Source of the DNA: Asterias amurensis
Taxonomy: Eukaryota; Echinodermata; Asteroidea; Forcipulatida; Asteriidae
DNA length: 64,000 nucleotides
Direction: 5' to 3'
Assembly (NCBI RefSeq): GCF_032118995.1
Contig: NC_092653.1
Location: 21,409,202 to 21,473,201 of the forward strand
The notes below the pieces were generated by a model. That model had not been told where the DNA came from. It saw nothing but the letters and a program-made list of their open reading frames with translations, and did not search any database. The number at the start of each line of letters is the position of its first letter. The stretch's first letter is position 1. This document shows positions 43,409-55,800 of the stretch, piece after piece. The position numbers and the translations under genes are program-made.

Positions 43409-46400
43409 ACCTGAGGATGTTTTCAATCGAATGGGCTAGGATGAATAATTTAGAAAAAGTGGTTTTTATAGGGGAGCGGTTCAAAAAAAAAAAATGAAAA
43501 AAAAATGTAAAAACCTCTAAAATGTATATAAAAAAACACCCCGTGATTTTTCTACAGATCTCGTTTCTCCCTTCTCTCCTCGATCCTGCCGTCTCTCTCA
43601 TCCAGTCTCCATGTATCTCTATCTGGTGTCTCTGCTGGAAGAAATGGATAGTTAGTTAGCAATCAATTAAATAATGTAATGCAGTACCGGGAGTCGAACC
43701 TGTAAAGCAGAGTTAACAAGTTATTATACATTCATAGTCCATAGCCTAACCAACCGGGCTACGAGGCGTTGATACCAAACTTAGTTGTCTGTCCTAGATG
43801 TGTTTGCCATTACCTGGGTCAATAAAGGTCATAATGAATATGTAATTTTAATGAATATTAAAATAAGCTGTCATTGTCCAGTGCTTTGCATAAGTTGAAT
43901 ATTCATACCGTCCTGAATGACGAACTCCTTCACACATCAGTCACGTGAAAGGTTATTTTGGATTGTTCCACTAGTACGAGTCCCGAGGGGAGTTCCACCG
44001 AGGACGCACATAATCACACAGAGTCATTATTTAGAAAGTCTCCCAATTGTTCTTTTGGGCTATATAAGGAAGCTCTTGAAGACTTGAAGTCATCTTGTCA
44101 TGCTTCAACCATGGCTACCTTTTGGAATGCTGAGAGATTGTTTGAAACTGTTGCCACGACGGATGCTGCAATTGCGTTCTGCAAAGAACGTGGACTAATT
44201 GCCGACGCCCCCGATTGTCGGTACTGCCGCCACCCGTTGACATGGTCCGTGAAGACGGACCATGCCGACGGGTTCTCGTGGCGGTGCACACATCGGGGGT
44301 GCCGGAAGCGGTCTCGCAATTGCAGCATCCGTCATGACAGCTGGTTTAGCCACAGCAAGATGTCACTGAAAGATTACCCGTTTATTGAAGCAAGGAGAAA
44401 AAATCTAGGCATAAATTGTTCGTTTCTATTTCAAAAAAGAAAATTGTTTAACACCCTGCAGCTACATTATTACTACAGTAAGAGGGATAACTTTCCGTAT
44501 GGCGCCACCACTTTTTCACTCATTTTTACAAAAAGGGATATATCAATCAGGTAAATTAGATACTATTTTATTTTATTTCGAATGAAAAAAGTGGTGGCGC
44601 CATACGGAAACTTTTCCCAATAAACCAACTCACCTTCCTTTGTTTATTTCCAGATATTTTTCTACTACAAAGTGTCAAAATGCGACGAGGATGGAACAGT
44701 TATGGACGACAGTCGAGCCCAGAAGAAACCCATGGAGCTCCTGACCGGAAAGCAATTCAAGCTCGACGTCTGGGAGAAATGTCTGAAGACTATGAGGGAG
44801 GGAGAGATTTCTGAGTTCACGGTCGCTCCAACAGTATGTTCCCTTCATTTCTTTGTAAAGAAATTGATGAAGCACAACTGTACAAGGATGTGAATTTTCT
44901 GTTTTTAACCAGAATCTTTTTTTTTTACACACAAGTGGGTCAGATTGTGTGTTTATTGAAAACTAAAACAGTAAAGGATTGTTACAGAATTGGTAAGAAA
45001 TAAAAATTGTAAAGATCACAGATAACATAAAACTTATACAGTTGAATGATAATGATAGTAGAAATCATCCCTTGAAATCTTATTGTCTGAAATGTCATAT
45101 TTGTTTGGAGTTAATCGCTCAGTGAGTGCTCTGTTCATTTTTCTTTTTGCATCGATGCCATGCAAAAATGTGTTATCGGTTTTCACTATTTTCTCGTGAA
45201 GATAGCCAATCGATCTCAAACTTCTACAGGTTTGTCAGTTTATGTTGATGTTGGATTACATAAAGGATTTACACTACCAGCAACTGTTTGGTTAGCAAAA
45301 ACCAATTCTTTCCTCTAACAAGATTTTAGGTGTACCTACGTAAAGTCTACTTATAATTATGCTCCTGGGAAGAACCAAAATATGAAATTTTGTAAATTAT
45401 ATATTCACTTTTATTTCTCTCTGCATAGCAACTCAACACATTTGCACCTGTCATGCAAAAGCTGCGTGACATCGCTAAGGGGAACGTTGGAAACCCAGAT
45501 GGCGGCCACTGCTGCGGCATGGCACAAATGAACAAGGTCGGCCTTGGCTACCCAGATCTCGACTCCTTCTTAAAGGAGCCAGAGCCGTTGCGGTTCACCT
45601 TCGAAGTCGTCACAGTTGAGGAGGAGGGAGAGTTTAAGAAAGAAGCGTGGGCGATGAACGACATGGAGAAGAAGAATGCCCTCCCGGAACTCCGCGAAGA
45701 GGGGAATCGTTTATACAACAGCAAGGACTACAAGATGGCCGCTGAGAAGTACGCCGAGGCGCTGGGATGTCTGGAGAATCTGTTGCTTCATGAGCAACCC
45801 AACAGCAAAGAGTGGTTAGAAATGGACACCCTGAGGATTCCGTTTCTGTTGAACTTTGCACAGTGTAAACTGATGCTGCAGGAATACTACCAGGTCATAG
45901 AGCACACGTCAACTGTATTGACTAGAGATGAGAGTGAGTATAAACAGCGCTGGTATAAATCTATGTGGAAAACTATGGAGTTGGGGCTTTATAATCTTTG
46001 CATGGGGAGTGCTTGTGGTGGCAAGTGGAGCTCCGTCTCCAACGAGCCTGCAAGAAAGACTCTGTCCGTTAATAAAACGGAACTGAGAGGGCAGGGGGTG
46101 AGTCCCATCAGGGGTCGAAATTGCCACTAGCCCGCTAGCCCGGGACTACCAGATTTACAGCCGGGCTACTCATTTTTCCAGTTTGATAGCCCGACGGGCT
46201 AGTGGAAAAATAATGCAAAAATCATCATTACAAACAATAAAGAACTATGTTATTGGTGTATTGTAAAGTTTGAGCCGTGACGCGAGACATAATGTGTCTT
46301 TCGGGCTACCAAAATCTAATCAGGGCTACTAAAAATTATTGGTCACTAGCCCTGCTGACTACCATGGAAATACACTTAATTTCGACCCCTGCCCATCCAG

Positions 46401-47949
46401 TGTGACTGTGCAGAGCAAGCTAACAACATTGCTAATCAATGATAGAAAAAAACATTGTTAAAGATGCTATGTCAGATTTTTGGTCGATTTGACCCCAAAA
46501 TTATGATTTAAAATTCAATAGGTATTTTGATGGGGTCAAGAAAGTTACAAGCTTTCATTTGAGCCATTACTCGAAAAAGGCCGCCAATTATTAGTAGCAG
46601 TGAAATAAAGTGCTCAAAATTAGTTTTTGTCAGAATCCTGACAATACATCGCGTGACTAATTCTTATGTGTTTTATAGGGAACAGTTTAAATTTTTCTCA
46701 TGGTTCCTGACCATTAAAAGTAAAAGTTAAACTTTTTTTAGTTAGAGCAGGTGATACTCTTTGAAATACCAGAGTTAACACTTATACTATATAATGGCAT
46801 GGTTGGCCTGTGCGTAAAGTGGTGGCCGCTGAACCCGGTTGGATTCCCAGCCAGGGCCATATGTGAGTTGAATTGTACGTTGGTTCTCTGCTGTGCCACA
46901 AGGGTTTTCCAGAACATCCAGTTTCCCCCCTCAGGAAAAATCAAAAACTTTCTATCTTGGCTGTGCTCCGTGGTAATAACGGGTTGATGTGGCTGGCAGC
47001 CAAAGGCGCCCTTGCATGCCTGCTTCTCGAACACGTTGTAGCTGCGTCCTTCGCAATTCAGTTCTTAGTCTAAGCTGCGAGTAAGGATGATTAGCCCCAA
47101 AATTATTATTGTTATTGTTATTAATATACCAGCCTGAGCATACAGTGCTTACACACATTGGTGTAAGGGTAAACAAAACTCAACATCTATTAATTCATCT
47201 TTTGATATAGCAATTGGGCTGCCTCTAGCTGCCAGACAATCTTGGCGGTCTAGTTCTTGAGAGGTCTGCTCTGGAGTGGCAAAGGTCGGGGGTTTGAACA
47301 GCCGAGTAACACCTGGTGCAGACAGGCACTCCAGAGTTGCGCCGAACCAAAAGGATAAGGAGCGACTCTGGGTCGACCCAATTCAATTTTGGTTTCAGAC
47401 AGGCAAACTTGACATAACATTTACATTAGGTTCGGCTCATGACACGATCAACATCTGAAACCAAGGCTCTTCAGAGTGGCTCCAACAGTCAATTTTTCGA
47501 CTTGTAGCGTGTCCAGCTACTAACTGTTTTCAGACGTCAAACTTTTCATGCGCTTAACTCAATAATTTGGTTCGGCTAAATAATCTGGAACGCCTGTCGG
47601 AAACGGGTGCTATACCTGTATGCCCTTAAATTTTGTTTAACAAAACTCGGGACAGTACTGAGTATACACATCAGTGTTAGGATAAAAGCAAATAATGAAC
47701 CAGTCATTTTTTTTTCACTCCTTGTTATCCACAGACAACGTGAAAGCCTTGTACAGACGAGCTAAGGCCTATGCCGCCTGTTGGGACTTCAGCAATGCTA
47801 GAAAGGACTTCAAACTGGCCCTTGAACACGATGCTGCCCTTGGGGGCGCTGTTCGCAAGGAACTCCGCCTCCTGGACGAGGCAGAGAAGTTGAAGGATGA
47901 AGAGGACAAGGTGAAGATGAAAGCCGTCTTTGAACGATACAGCGAATGA
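42905..47949 (+). CDS. AIP: AH receptor-interacting protein, FKBP-like/TPR co-chaperone
   Basis: Cytosolic HSP90 co-chaperone. Exons 42905-43003, 44654-44833, 45429-45933, 47735-47949 join in phase to 332 aa (human AIP 330). The N-terminal FKBP-type domain runs through [35 protein letters not shown] and [17 protein letters not shown] matches human HCCGVAQM. The linker [20 protein letters not shown] opens the TPR region ([57 protein letters not shown]). A charged C-terminal helix ends in [22 protein letters not shown]1 is the other vertebrate relative, but invertebrates usually have one gene, so AIP is used. Intron 1 holds a transposase fragment and a fold-back MITE; intron 3 holds several repeats. 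Confidence 0.95.
43378..43406. repeat. 29-base T run
   Basis: Uninterrupted T tract in AIP intron 1. Confidence 0.9.
44111..44400 (+). pseudogene. Merlin/ISXO2-like transposase N-terminal fragment
   Basis: An open frame from 43958 to 44554, inside AIP intron 1, encodes from 44111 [26 protein letters not shown], a four-Cys zinc ribbon (CRYCRHP then [11 protein letters not shown]) and [15 protein letters not shown]. This order (Cys pair, W-x-C-x4-C, SIR-x-SWF) is that of the zinc ribbon ahead of the DDE domain in IS1595/ISXO2-like and Merlin transposases. The DDE domain is absent; a fold-back MITE lies downstream. It could be a decayed transposon or a captured domain. Codons before 44111 look non-homologous. 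Confidence 0.6.
44485..44617. mobile_element. GGCGCCATACGG fold-back MITE
   Basis: Very close to the 41918 copy; ends 36 bp before AIP exon 2. A much diverged relative with GCCACCACTTTTTTACTC arms lies at about 53737-53900. Confidence 0.8.
46109..46391. mobile_element. CAGGGGTCGAAATT-ended MITE
   Basis: Inverted ends CAGGGGTCGAAATT / AATTTCGACCCCTG, CCCAT on both sides, and several AGCCCG/CGGGCT repeats inside. hAT-like ends, but the visible duplication is five bases. In AIP intron 3. Confidence 0.7.
46792..47125 (+). mobile_element. SINE C with ATT tail
   Basis: Second copy, in AIP intron 3, with a weaker B-box region (GGTTGGATTCCC) and a 3' tail of ATT/GTT repeats (47095-47125) that the 40546 copy lacks. 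Confidence 0.7.
47138..47690 (+). mobile_element. SINE B pieces with an inserted fold-back
   Basis: A tail piece (47138-47175), a head piece (47213-47310) and a further tail piece (47641-47690) lie in AIP intron 3. The 47311-47625 stretch between head and tail has inverted ends (ACACCTGGTGCAGACAGGC; GCCTGTCGGAAACGGGTGCT), suggesting an insertion. Confidence 0.45.
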
Positions 47950-48990
47950 ATAACTTATTTATCATCATGTAGCGTCGATGTTGCAGTAAAAATATGCTGT
48001 TTAACCCTTTTGAGACCATTGCGGCTGCAAGCGGTTTGTACCAAGTGCTCAGGGCGGCCCAAAATGGCCGCAATATTTGGCCAACTTTTGCACAAACAAT
48101 GGGGTCAAAGAAAAGGTTTGGGACTGAACTTACATTTTCCTATGTTTCCCAGATTTAAATATAGAATTTGCAACTCAAGAGTATAACCATGTATTTCTGT
48201 ATCTAATTAATTTTCCTGATATTTTACCTGAACATAACAGTGCAAAAATCAACAAGATTTTAATGTATGGAGATAACAATACAGAAATAAATGGTATCTA
48301 AAGGGCTTAACCATCTAAGACCACAGTGGTGGTAAACAACTCTAGATATATTGCATGACAGTGACGTGAGGGGCCACTTTTGTATAGCTGTGAGCAGAGC
48401 TCGACCTGAAGGGTCGCCAGCTCGCCAAATGTGAGTGAAAAGAGTTTTTACAGCTATTTTAAACACTTTTGTGGTGTAGTCCGTTGGAGCAGTAAAAAAT
48501 GTTTTAAAAGTCAATAAATATGTGAAGGGTTTCACCTCAAAGAGATTCTCATGCGGGAAACAAAAAGTTCAAATCGAAGTACTTGACACTAAAAATACTG
48601 AAAACGACTAGGAAGTTTAGAAAACGGATTTTCTTGCAGTGTGATTGATCTCCATTTATACCTTTCAATGGAGCCCAGTTAACCAGGCATATAAATTTGA
48701 TTACCTCGGCTTTAAACACTCTAAATTCTCTATGAATGTATGAGATTTACGAGATAAAAACTTGAAAGAACTTTTTATTTTTCAATTTGAGCATTCTTAA
48801 TCTAGTGTGCTTGTAAATAGTGCATTTGTTCTATTTTCTTTCCTTCAAATCGACGTAAAGAAATTAACACTGCATTTTAGATCGGTTTGGCCCACTTTTT
48901 GTCTAGTGAATGGTGCAATCATGGATATACGACATAGATGGCCTGCCTTTAATGCAAATGTAAAGATTTGAAATTCATTGTTACCATTAA

Positions 48991-49351
48991 AGCCATTGGA
49001 CCCTTTCGGTAAACAGTGTTGTCCAAGGCCCACACTTTGTGTACCACAACTTCTATTTTAAATAACAAACCGGTCATCGGCTCAATCGGTCATCGGAGTC
49101 GGGAGAAAACAACGGAAAAACCCACCCTTGTTTCCGCGCTTTTCGCCGTGTTATGACATGTGTTTCAAATAAATCCGTAATTCTCGTTAACGAGAGTTTA
49201 TATTGTTTTGCTGTTTTCTCAAAAAGTAAAGCATTTCATGGAATAATATTTCAAGAGAAGTCTTTCACCATTGCCTTCTGTAAACCCTGTAAGTTAATTG
49301 TAAATCTGTGAACTTTTTTATTTTTGTCTGAACCGAAAGGGTCCAATGGCT
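48991..49351 (+). mobile_element. TTAA MITE family 2
   Basis: Near-identical copy of 35749-36114 with TTAA flanks. Confidence 0.88.
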
Positions 49352-49887
49352 TTAAGGAACTTGTTTGTGTACAAGTGTAGTAGTTACCTGTAAACAAATA
49401 TGATTCATCTTTCTTGGTTACTACATAACAATTTTGTCTTGAAATGTCTTTAGTTTGTCCAAATATAAGTACCTATATTTAAACATAACTACAGACTACT
49501 TTGTCAATTTGTTGTCTGAAAATGTGATTAATTTTTATAAGTGCAATATCAACATTACAGTATTGCCAATAACAAATCTCTGTGCCCAATTTCATGAGGT
49601 GCTTAAGCACATACAAGTAGCTTAACAGGACATAATTATGCTTACCACTAATGTTTCAGGTGTACTCAAAAATGTTAAGAATGTGTATTATTTGGAATCC
49701 GATGTGACGGTTTAAGCAAGAGCATTTTCTTAAGAGGATTTCTAGAAGCCAGTTTGCCAACTTACTAATGTTCTAAATCTTCACTAGGTCAAAAAAGAGT
49801 AGTGCACACAGCGCTGCACCACCAAATTGTATTCAATAATATTGATGCAATAATCATTATTGCCGATAAGTGTGCTTAAAACATTAA

Positions 49888-50266
49888 AGGCAGTGGACAC
49901 TATTGGTAATTACTCAAAATAATTATCAGCAAAAAACCTTACTTGGTTACGAGTACTGGGGAGAGGTTGATAGTATAAAACATTGTGAGAAACAGCTTCC
50001 TCTGAAGTGACATAGTTTTCGAGAAAGAAGTAATTTTCCACAAGTTTGATTTCGAGACCTCAAGTTTAGAATTTGATGTCTCGAAATCAAGCATCTGAAA
50101 GCACACAACTTCGTGTGACAGGGGTGTTTTTTTCTTTCATAGTTATCTCGCAACTCCGACGACCAATCAAGCTCAAATTTTCACAGGTTTGTTGTTTGAT
50201 GCATATGTTGAGATACACCAAGTGAGAAGACTGGTCTTTGACAATTACCAATAGTGTCCATTGTCT
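49888..50266 (+). mobile_element. TTAA MITE family 1
   Basis: Full copy with TTAA flanks, between AIP and CDK2AP. Confidence 0.85.
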
Positions 50267-50968
50267 TTAACAAGAAAAGTATCATTATTTGTTGGCAAAA
50301 TTAGTTACTTTTAGTCTGAATGCCCATGTTCTACTTTATGTAGTGCTATTCTGCCGACAGGCTCAAAATGTAGACTGAGTATAAACAATTTAACAAATTT
50401 AAAAAGAGTTTAAACAATCTCAGAAACACTCGTTAACCATCCTCACTTTGTACATGTTAATTAGTTTTGACCAATTACAAATATGTGGTTAATGATAAGG
50501 TACATTGTAATAATAACTTTGTATAACTCCACTGCGTTTTTGTCATTATGCACTCGTAAATGTCTTAAATGTTCAAAATAGATTTTGAACTCTGTTTTAG
50601 TATTGTTTTATCCTTTTGAAATGAATGCAAATTTCATTTGTTTGAACTGTTGCTTTTTTTTGTAAAACTGTAATTCATTAAATATTTCCGTCCTTCAAAG
50701 ATTACAGCAACTCAGACTTTGTGGTAAAGATTAAAAAATTTGTTTTTGTTTGTTTTAAGAAAATAAACACGTTAATCTAAAGTTTGTTTTACAAATACCC
50801 AGTAACAAAAGTCACCCACCAATTGGATAAGTTTGAATTTTAGTTTTAAATGATTAATATTTATCAGTGTTTTGTTTTATGTAGGTATTAATTTAACCAT
50901 CTGTTTGTTGTTTCACATACTGTCTTTTGAAGAGATATGACAAGTAGTTCTTTGTTTATCAATAGTTT

Positions 50969-50988
50969 GGGGGGGGGGGGGGGGGGGG
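50969..50988. repeat. 20-base G run
   Basis: Uninterrupted G tract. Shorter G runs (9-12) occur near 18920, 20290 and 60711. Confidence 0.9.
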
Positions 50989-51397
50989 TCGGAATATAAG
51001 GTTATGTTTTTTGCCAACATGATCAAACTGAGATATAGATTGTGCAAAGATGGATTTATGTGAGAGATGTGAGCATTTAATTCACTTTGAAGAGTCTGAG
51101 ATTCGTAAAGACTTTCTGTTTAATTACTCCAAAAAATAATTACCATGAAAACTTACTTTGTAAAGAGCACATTATTGTTAGAAATGACACCCTTTGGTTT
51201 AATGTAGTTTTTCCCCAAAATTTTACTCGGAGAAAGGCTTCATTCTCGGGTATTTGAAAGCACATAATTATAATGCAATAAGGGTGTTTTTCTGCCATTA
51301 CTTTCATGCAACTCCCCTGACCAATTGAGCCCAAATTTGTACAGGTTTGTAATATTTTATGCATGTGTTGGGATACACCAAGTGAGGATACTGCCGC

Positions 51398-51567
51398 CGA
51401 TTTCACGAAACACTAGGATTAATCCTAAGTTGAGTTAGGACGAGTAACCCGTACTAACTTAGGATGGGTGCAAAGCGTCCTTTGGATACGTCCTTTGGAT
51501 ACAGAATTTAAATCGTTCTAAGTCCTGTTAGATTACTCCTAAGTTAGAAAGAGTCTGGTGAAATCGA
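51398..51567. mobile_element. GATTTCACG fold-back MITE
   Basis: CGATTTCACGAAACACTAGG at the left, TCTGGTGAAATCG at the right. It truncates a decayed TTAA family 1 copy. Confidence 0.65.
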
Positions 51568-52889
51568 CGGCTGGTCTTTTGCAACTCTGCCTTTAACCTC
51601 CCTTGTGGAACAACTAATGCCAACCAATATTATGTTTCAGTAATAATACAGTGGTTTGTTCCTGAAGGATTTCGTATCAAAGAGAAAGGATGATGATGAA
51701 AGCAAAACAGTTTAGTGTGCATGTGATAAAATTAATAAAAAGAAGTCAAATATAATATCCAAGTTTGTGTTGTGTTTATTTTGCGTTTTTGTTTTAGTAT
51801 AGAATCAACTTGTTTATTATGAAGGGTGGTAGGGTGGGGCGTGGGCCGCCAGTTAGAGGGGGGCATACATACATTTCAATAAAAGTTATCCCTCTACCAA
51901 TGGCTTTGAAAAATATGTGTGAAGTGAATTCCAATGAAAGTCCAGATGGTGGTTGTTTTCTTGATCCCCTTCCGAATAACTTTTCAGATAAGTAAGTATA
52001 GTAAATAAAAAAAGTAAAGAAAATATTCAAACAACAAAACACACTTTAGAGCCCCACCCCCCACCCACACCCCCGCACACAAATGGCCCAGTCCTGAATA
52101 GAAATGAGTTTGCTTGTTTCTTTGTTTGTTTGTTTGGTTGTTTGATGTTTTTTTTTTTTTATGTTTGTTTGTTTGTCTGTTGTTGTTGTTTTTTTGGTGT
52201 TTTTTTTTTTGGTGTTTAGATGATCTTCCCATCCAGGGAACTCGCACAAGAGGATATAAACACTAAGCTGGAAACAGCCAATCTTTCTCATACAAGTTTT
52301 GTCATTTTTAGGTGTTATTGTAGTTAAAATATGTAACTTTCAGCGATATTTTGTGGGTGTTACGGTATGAGACTGGTGTGTAGTGGTTCCCTGTCTGCAA
52401 AACCACGGGGGTAACAACATAATTGAGTGGCAGTTACACCTGTTGTTTCTTTCCTTCCACACTCAAACTCGTTTGCTTGTCCTTGCTGGCTGGGGTCATT
52501 CTTTGCAAATTGCCAATAACGATTATTTAAAGCATAATCTTTCTCGTTAAAATTGAAAAAGGGAAATTCTGCATTGCCTTAAATCATGGAGACAGACACA
52601 TTCATAAATCGGCAGTTCGGTCTTTAGCAAATTAATAACCCAAATTAATTTGTGTACTTCCGACCCGAGACAAGTTTTGAGTTGTTCATCCTGCCTGCCT
52701 GCCGAGCATGCGAATATTTCACTGGTATGCGCGTTTTGGGGGAAAAGACTTATGTTAATTTATATAAACTATGACGTCATGAGTGAAGGGACCAGTGAGA
52801 GCAGGTAAAATTTGCGTTCAGAATTCCACTGAATTAGACCGCAGACCTGCGTTTCTCGCTCGTTTTTTTTGCATCTTGTCAACCAGAAG

Positions 52890-55800
52890 ATGGACGTCTC
52901 TACGGCGAAGTATGTACAAAAGGGTAAGATTAGGTTGACCTTTCGTAATTTATGCTGCTGTCATTGTGTTTTTTGTGTTCTTTTTAGCTGTTTGTACAAC
53001 CCAACTGTGACCTGGGAAATGTTACATGTGTGTGTGGTTGTCGTTTGCTGTGTGTAATTAATTGACAAGTGTACAAATTCCGAACACACATTTTAATATG
53101 AATAATATTCCCATGATTCATTGCCGCCCTATTGTAAAGGTCGAAGGTCGTAGGTATGTTGAGACACGGCTAGTTCTTTGTCATATCGCGGCTAGCCATT
53201 CCAAATCAAATCAATGCAGTCTACACCAGTGTATCTTCAATCTTGATCCCACAACTGGTTAATTCCTGCCATTTTGGAACTGCAGTGGGGAATTTTGACC
53301 ACATCTTTGTTTGTATTTGAATGGTCAGTTTGGTTGGCCTTTTTCTGGCCAGAGTTTGTGTGTGTAGGAAGGATTGCAAGATTTTTTTCCCAGTTGGACC
53401 TTGGGGTTTCTGGCTGAGCACTCGAACTGAACAATGGGACTTAGTTGCTGCGTTCCGGGTTGTAATCACAAGAATGGCAGAGAGTTGTGCAGTTTATACA
53501 ACTTCCCAAATGAGAATGATGGACCAGATTGGAAACAGTGGTATGAACTGTGGTGTGAGCGGATTGGAAAATCACAGAGGGAGGGTGGGGGAGGTGTGTG
53601 GACCCCCACAACATGGAGCCGAGTTTGTAGCTGTCACTTTAAAGAGGAAGAGCGATGGAAACCAAGAACACGCCAGCCAGGTACGGGTACGAACCAATTA
53701 AATTTTCTATTTGTAAACGCAAAAATGTTATTCGGAAAGATTTCTGCATCTTGCCACCACTTTTTTACTCATTTTACCGTAAAAGCCTACATTAAGGCCG
53801 GTAAGGATGATCTTATTTAAGTAAAGTACATGTGTATTTACTAATTTATTTCATTAAAAAAAAAAAAAAGTGGTGGCAGGAATTGATCTGTTTTTCCCAA
53901 AAAAGTGGTTTTTATTTTTGTAAACCTCAACCGTGAATTATGTATCAGTTTATTTTACCATCATACTTTCTTTTCATTATTTCTTTGTTTTTGTTCATGT
54001 TATTGTTAAAATGGTTTTAAAAATACTGCATGTATAGGCCTACAGCAGCTTAGTTAAAAACAAAAAGTACAGTTTACAAAAACAGTCAATAGTAAATATG
54101 TAAACAAACAACAAAATATTGTACTGCTGTTCAACTTCAATCAAATTTACATTCTAATTAATATTATAACACAGACAAATTTTCAAATTCAATTTATAAT
54201 GTTACAGTCAAGTTTCAAAGGATTAAATTTTACAATGATGTTTTTATTTTCGAAATACTGTATTATTTTTTTCTTTCTTTTTAAAATAGGCCCTATATTA
54301 TTGATTTTTAAACTAATTTTTTTAGGGAAATTTGGGAGAGGGTAAACAAATTAAATGAAAAGGTTTTATTTTAGTGTTTTAACTATATTTGTTCGTATTA
54401 CAGGATTGAAATTCCGAGCTCCCGTCTACTTCCCCTTCATGAGTGGTGCTTCTGGAAGTCGCACAAAGTCAGAACCCATGAATAAAACACCGGTATGATT
54501 AAATTTGAATTAAAATTTCTTATAATTTTCATTTGTATGTTGTATTCATTTTAAGAGTTAACATTAAAGGAACACGTTGCCTTGGATCGGTCGAGTTGGT
54601 CTTTGAAAAGCGTTTGTAACCATTTGTTATAAAATGGTTAGAAAGATGTTTTAAAAGTAGAATGTAATGATCCACACAAACATGCCTCGAAAATGTGTGG
54701 TTTTCCTTTTACTTTGTGAACTAACACGGTCGATCATTTATTGGAGTCAAAAATTTGACTCCCATAAATGGCCGGGCATGTTTGTCGACGAGGTAAAAGG
54801 AAAACCACGCAATTTCGAGTGATACTTGTGTGGTTCATTAATCTACTTTTAAAATGCCTTTCTAATCATATATATGCATTTTATAACAAATGGTTACAAA
54901 CGCTTTTCAAAGACCAGCTCGTCCGATCCAAGGCAACGTGTTCCTTTAAAATTGTAGATTTAGTACAACACTGGTGGTAGAATCAAAAGTTTTAAATTTC
55001 AGGATTGTATTTATATATTTTGTGTGTCAATCATTGCATTTGTTTACATTGCTTTGGCTGTTAAAATATAGTTTATAATTTTGTTGCTATTTGTTTGTGT
55101 TTATTTTGTTATAGACAACTACATGTAGCTGGGCCATTTTTTAATTTATTTTCATTTTTACTGAGATCGTTAAAATGATGTTGTTTTTTTGACTAATAAG
55201 TATTTTGGATTGTAATTTCTGATTATTGTTTGATTCAGTTATTGGCAGGCCTAAGGGTTGATACAGGTATGAAGAGCAGTCTACTAGCTGGACTCAATGT
55301 GAAAATTCTGAATCCTGACAAGGTTAGCTATAGATTTATCATTGTTCTCAACATTAGTTAGAGTCCATCCAAAGGTGCCAAAAGCATGTAATTTCTCTCG
55401 GTCCGGTCTTTACCTATGGAACTATCTACCCATCAAACTGATAAAGGAGACTTCCTACATTGCATTTAAGAATGGACTCAAAAGCCATGATTTAGAACAA
55501 TGTTCCTATGTGCTAGTGTATTTGTTTTGTAAATGTTAGCAGACATTCAGATTGATTATTCATAAATACCCCAGACAGTTTCTCTACTCCTATTGGTTGA
55601 GTGCGCGTCACGTGGGGGTGTTTAAACGGTTGATAATGACCAGTGCTTATAACCGGCTGGCTTCTGCGTGTCAGGCGCGCAAGATTTCATAGCTATTAGT
55701 ATTAGCGCGTAATCTACTTCTAAGCGCGCACGCGTAATCTATTTCAAAGTGCGCGCGCGTACACACAACCCACGCGCAACAGACTCTTCACAAAGTTTCT

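Larger units (their letters stand above)
47950..52889. other. Intergenic region between AIP and CDK2AP
   Basis: No gene recognised. It holds TTAA MITEs at 48991-49351 and 49888-50266, a degenerate copy at 51110-51393 joined to another fold-back (51398-51567), a 20-G run at 50969-50988 and T-rich/GTTT low-complexity DNA at 52110-52215. The rest is AT-rich and unremarkable. Confidence 0.5.

Noticed and set aside
51810-52000. Small frame ending at a donor-like AAGTAAGTA
   Set aside because: Sixty codons with no partner exon or family resemblance; kept as non-coding.
53321-53701. 126-codon frame overlapping THAP exon 1
   Set aside because: Overlaps the THAP exon in another frame and shows no domain, while the THAP frame has all zinc ligands.
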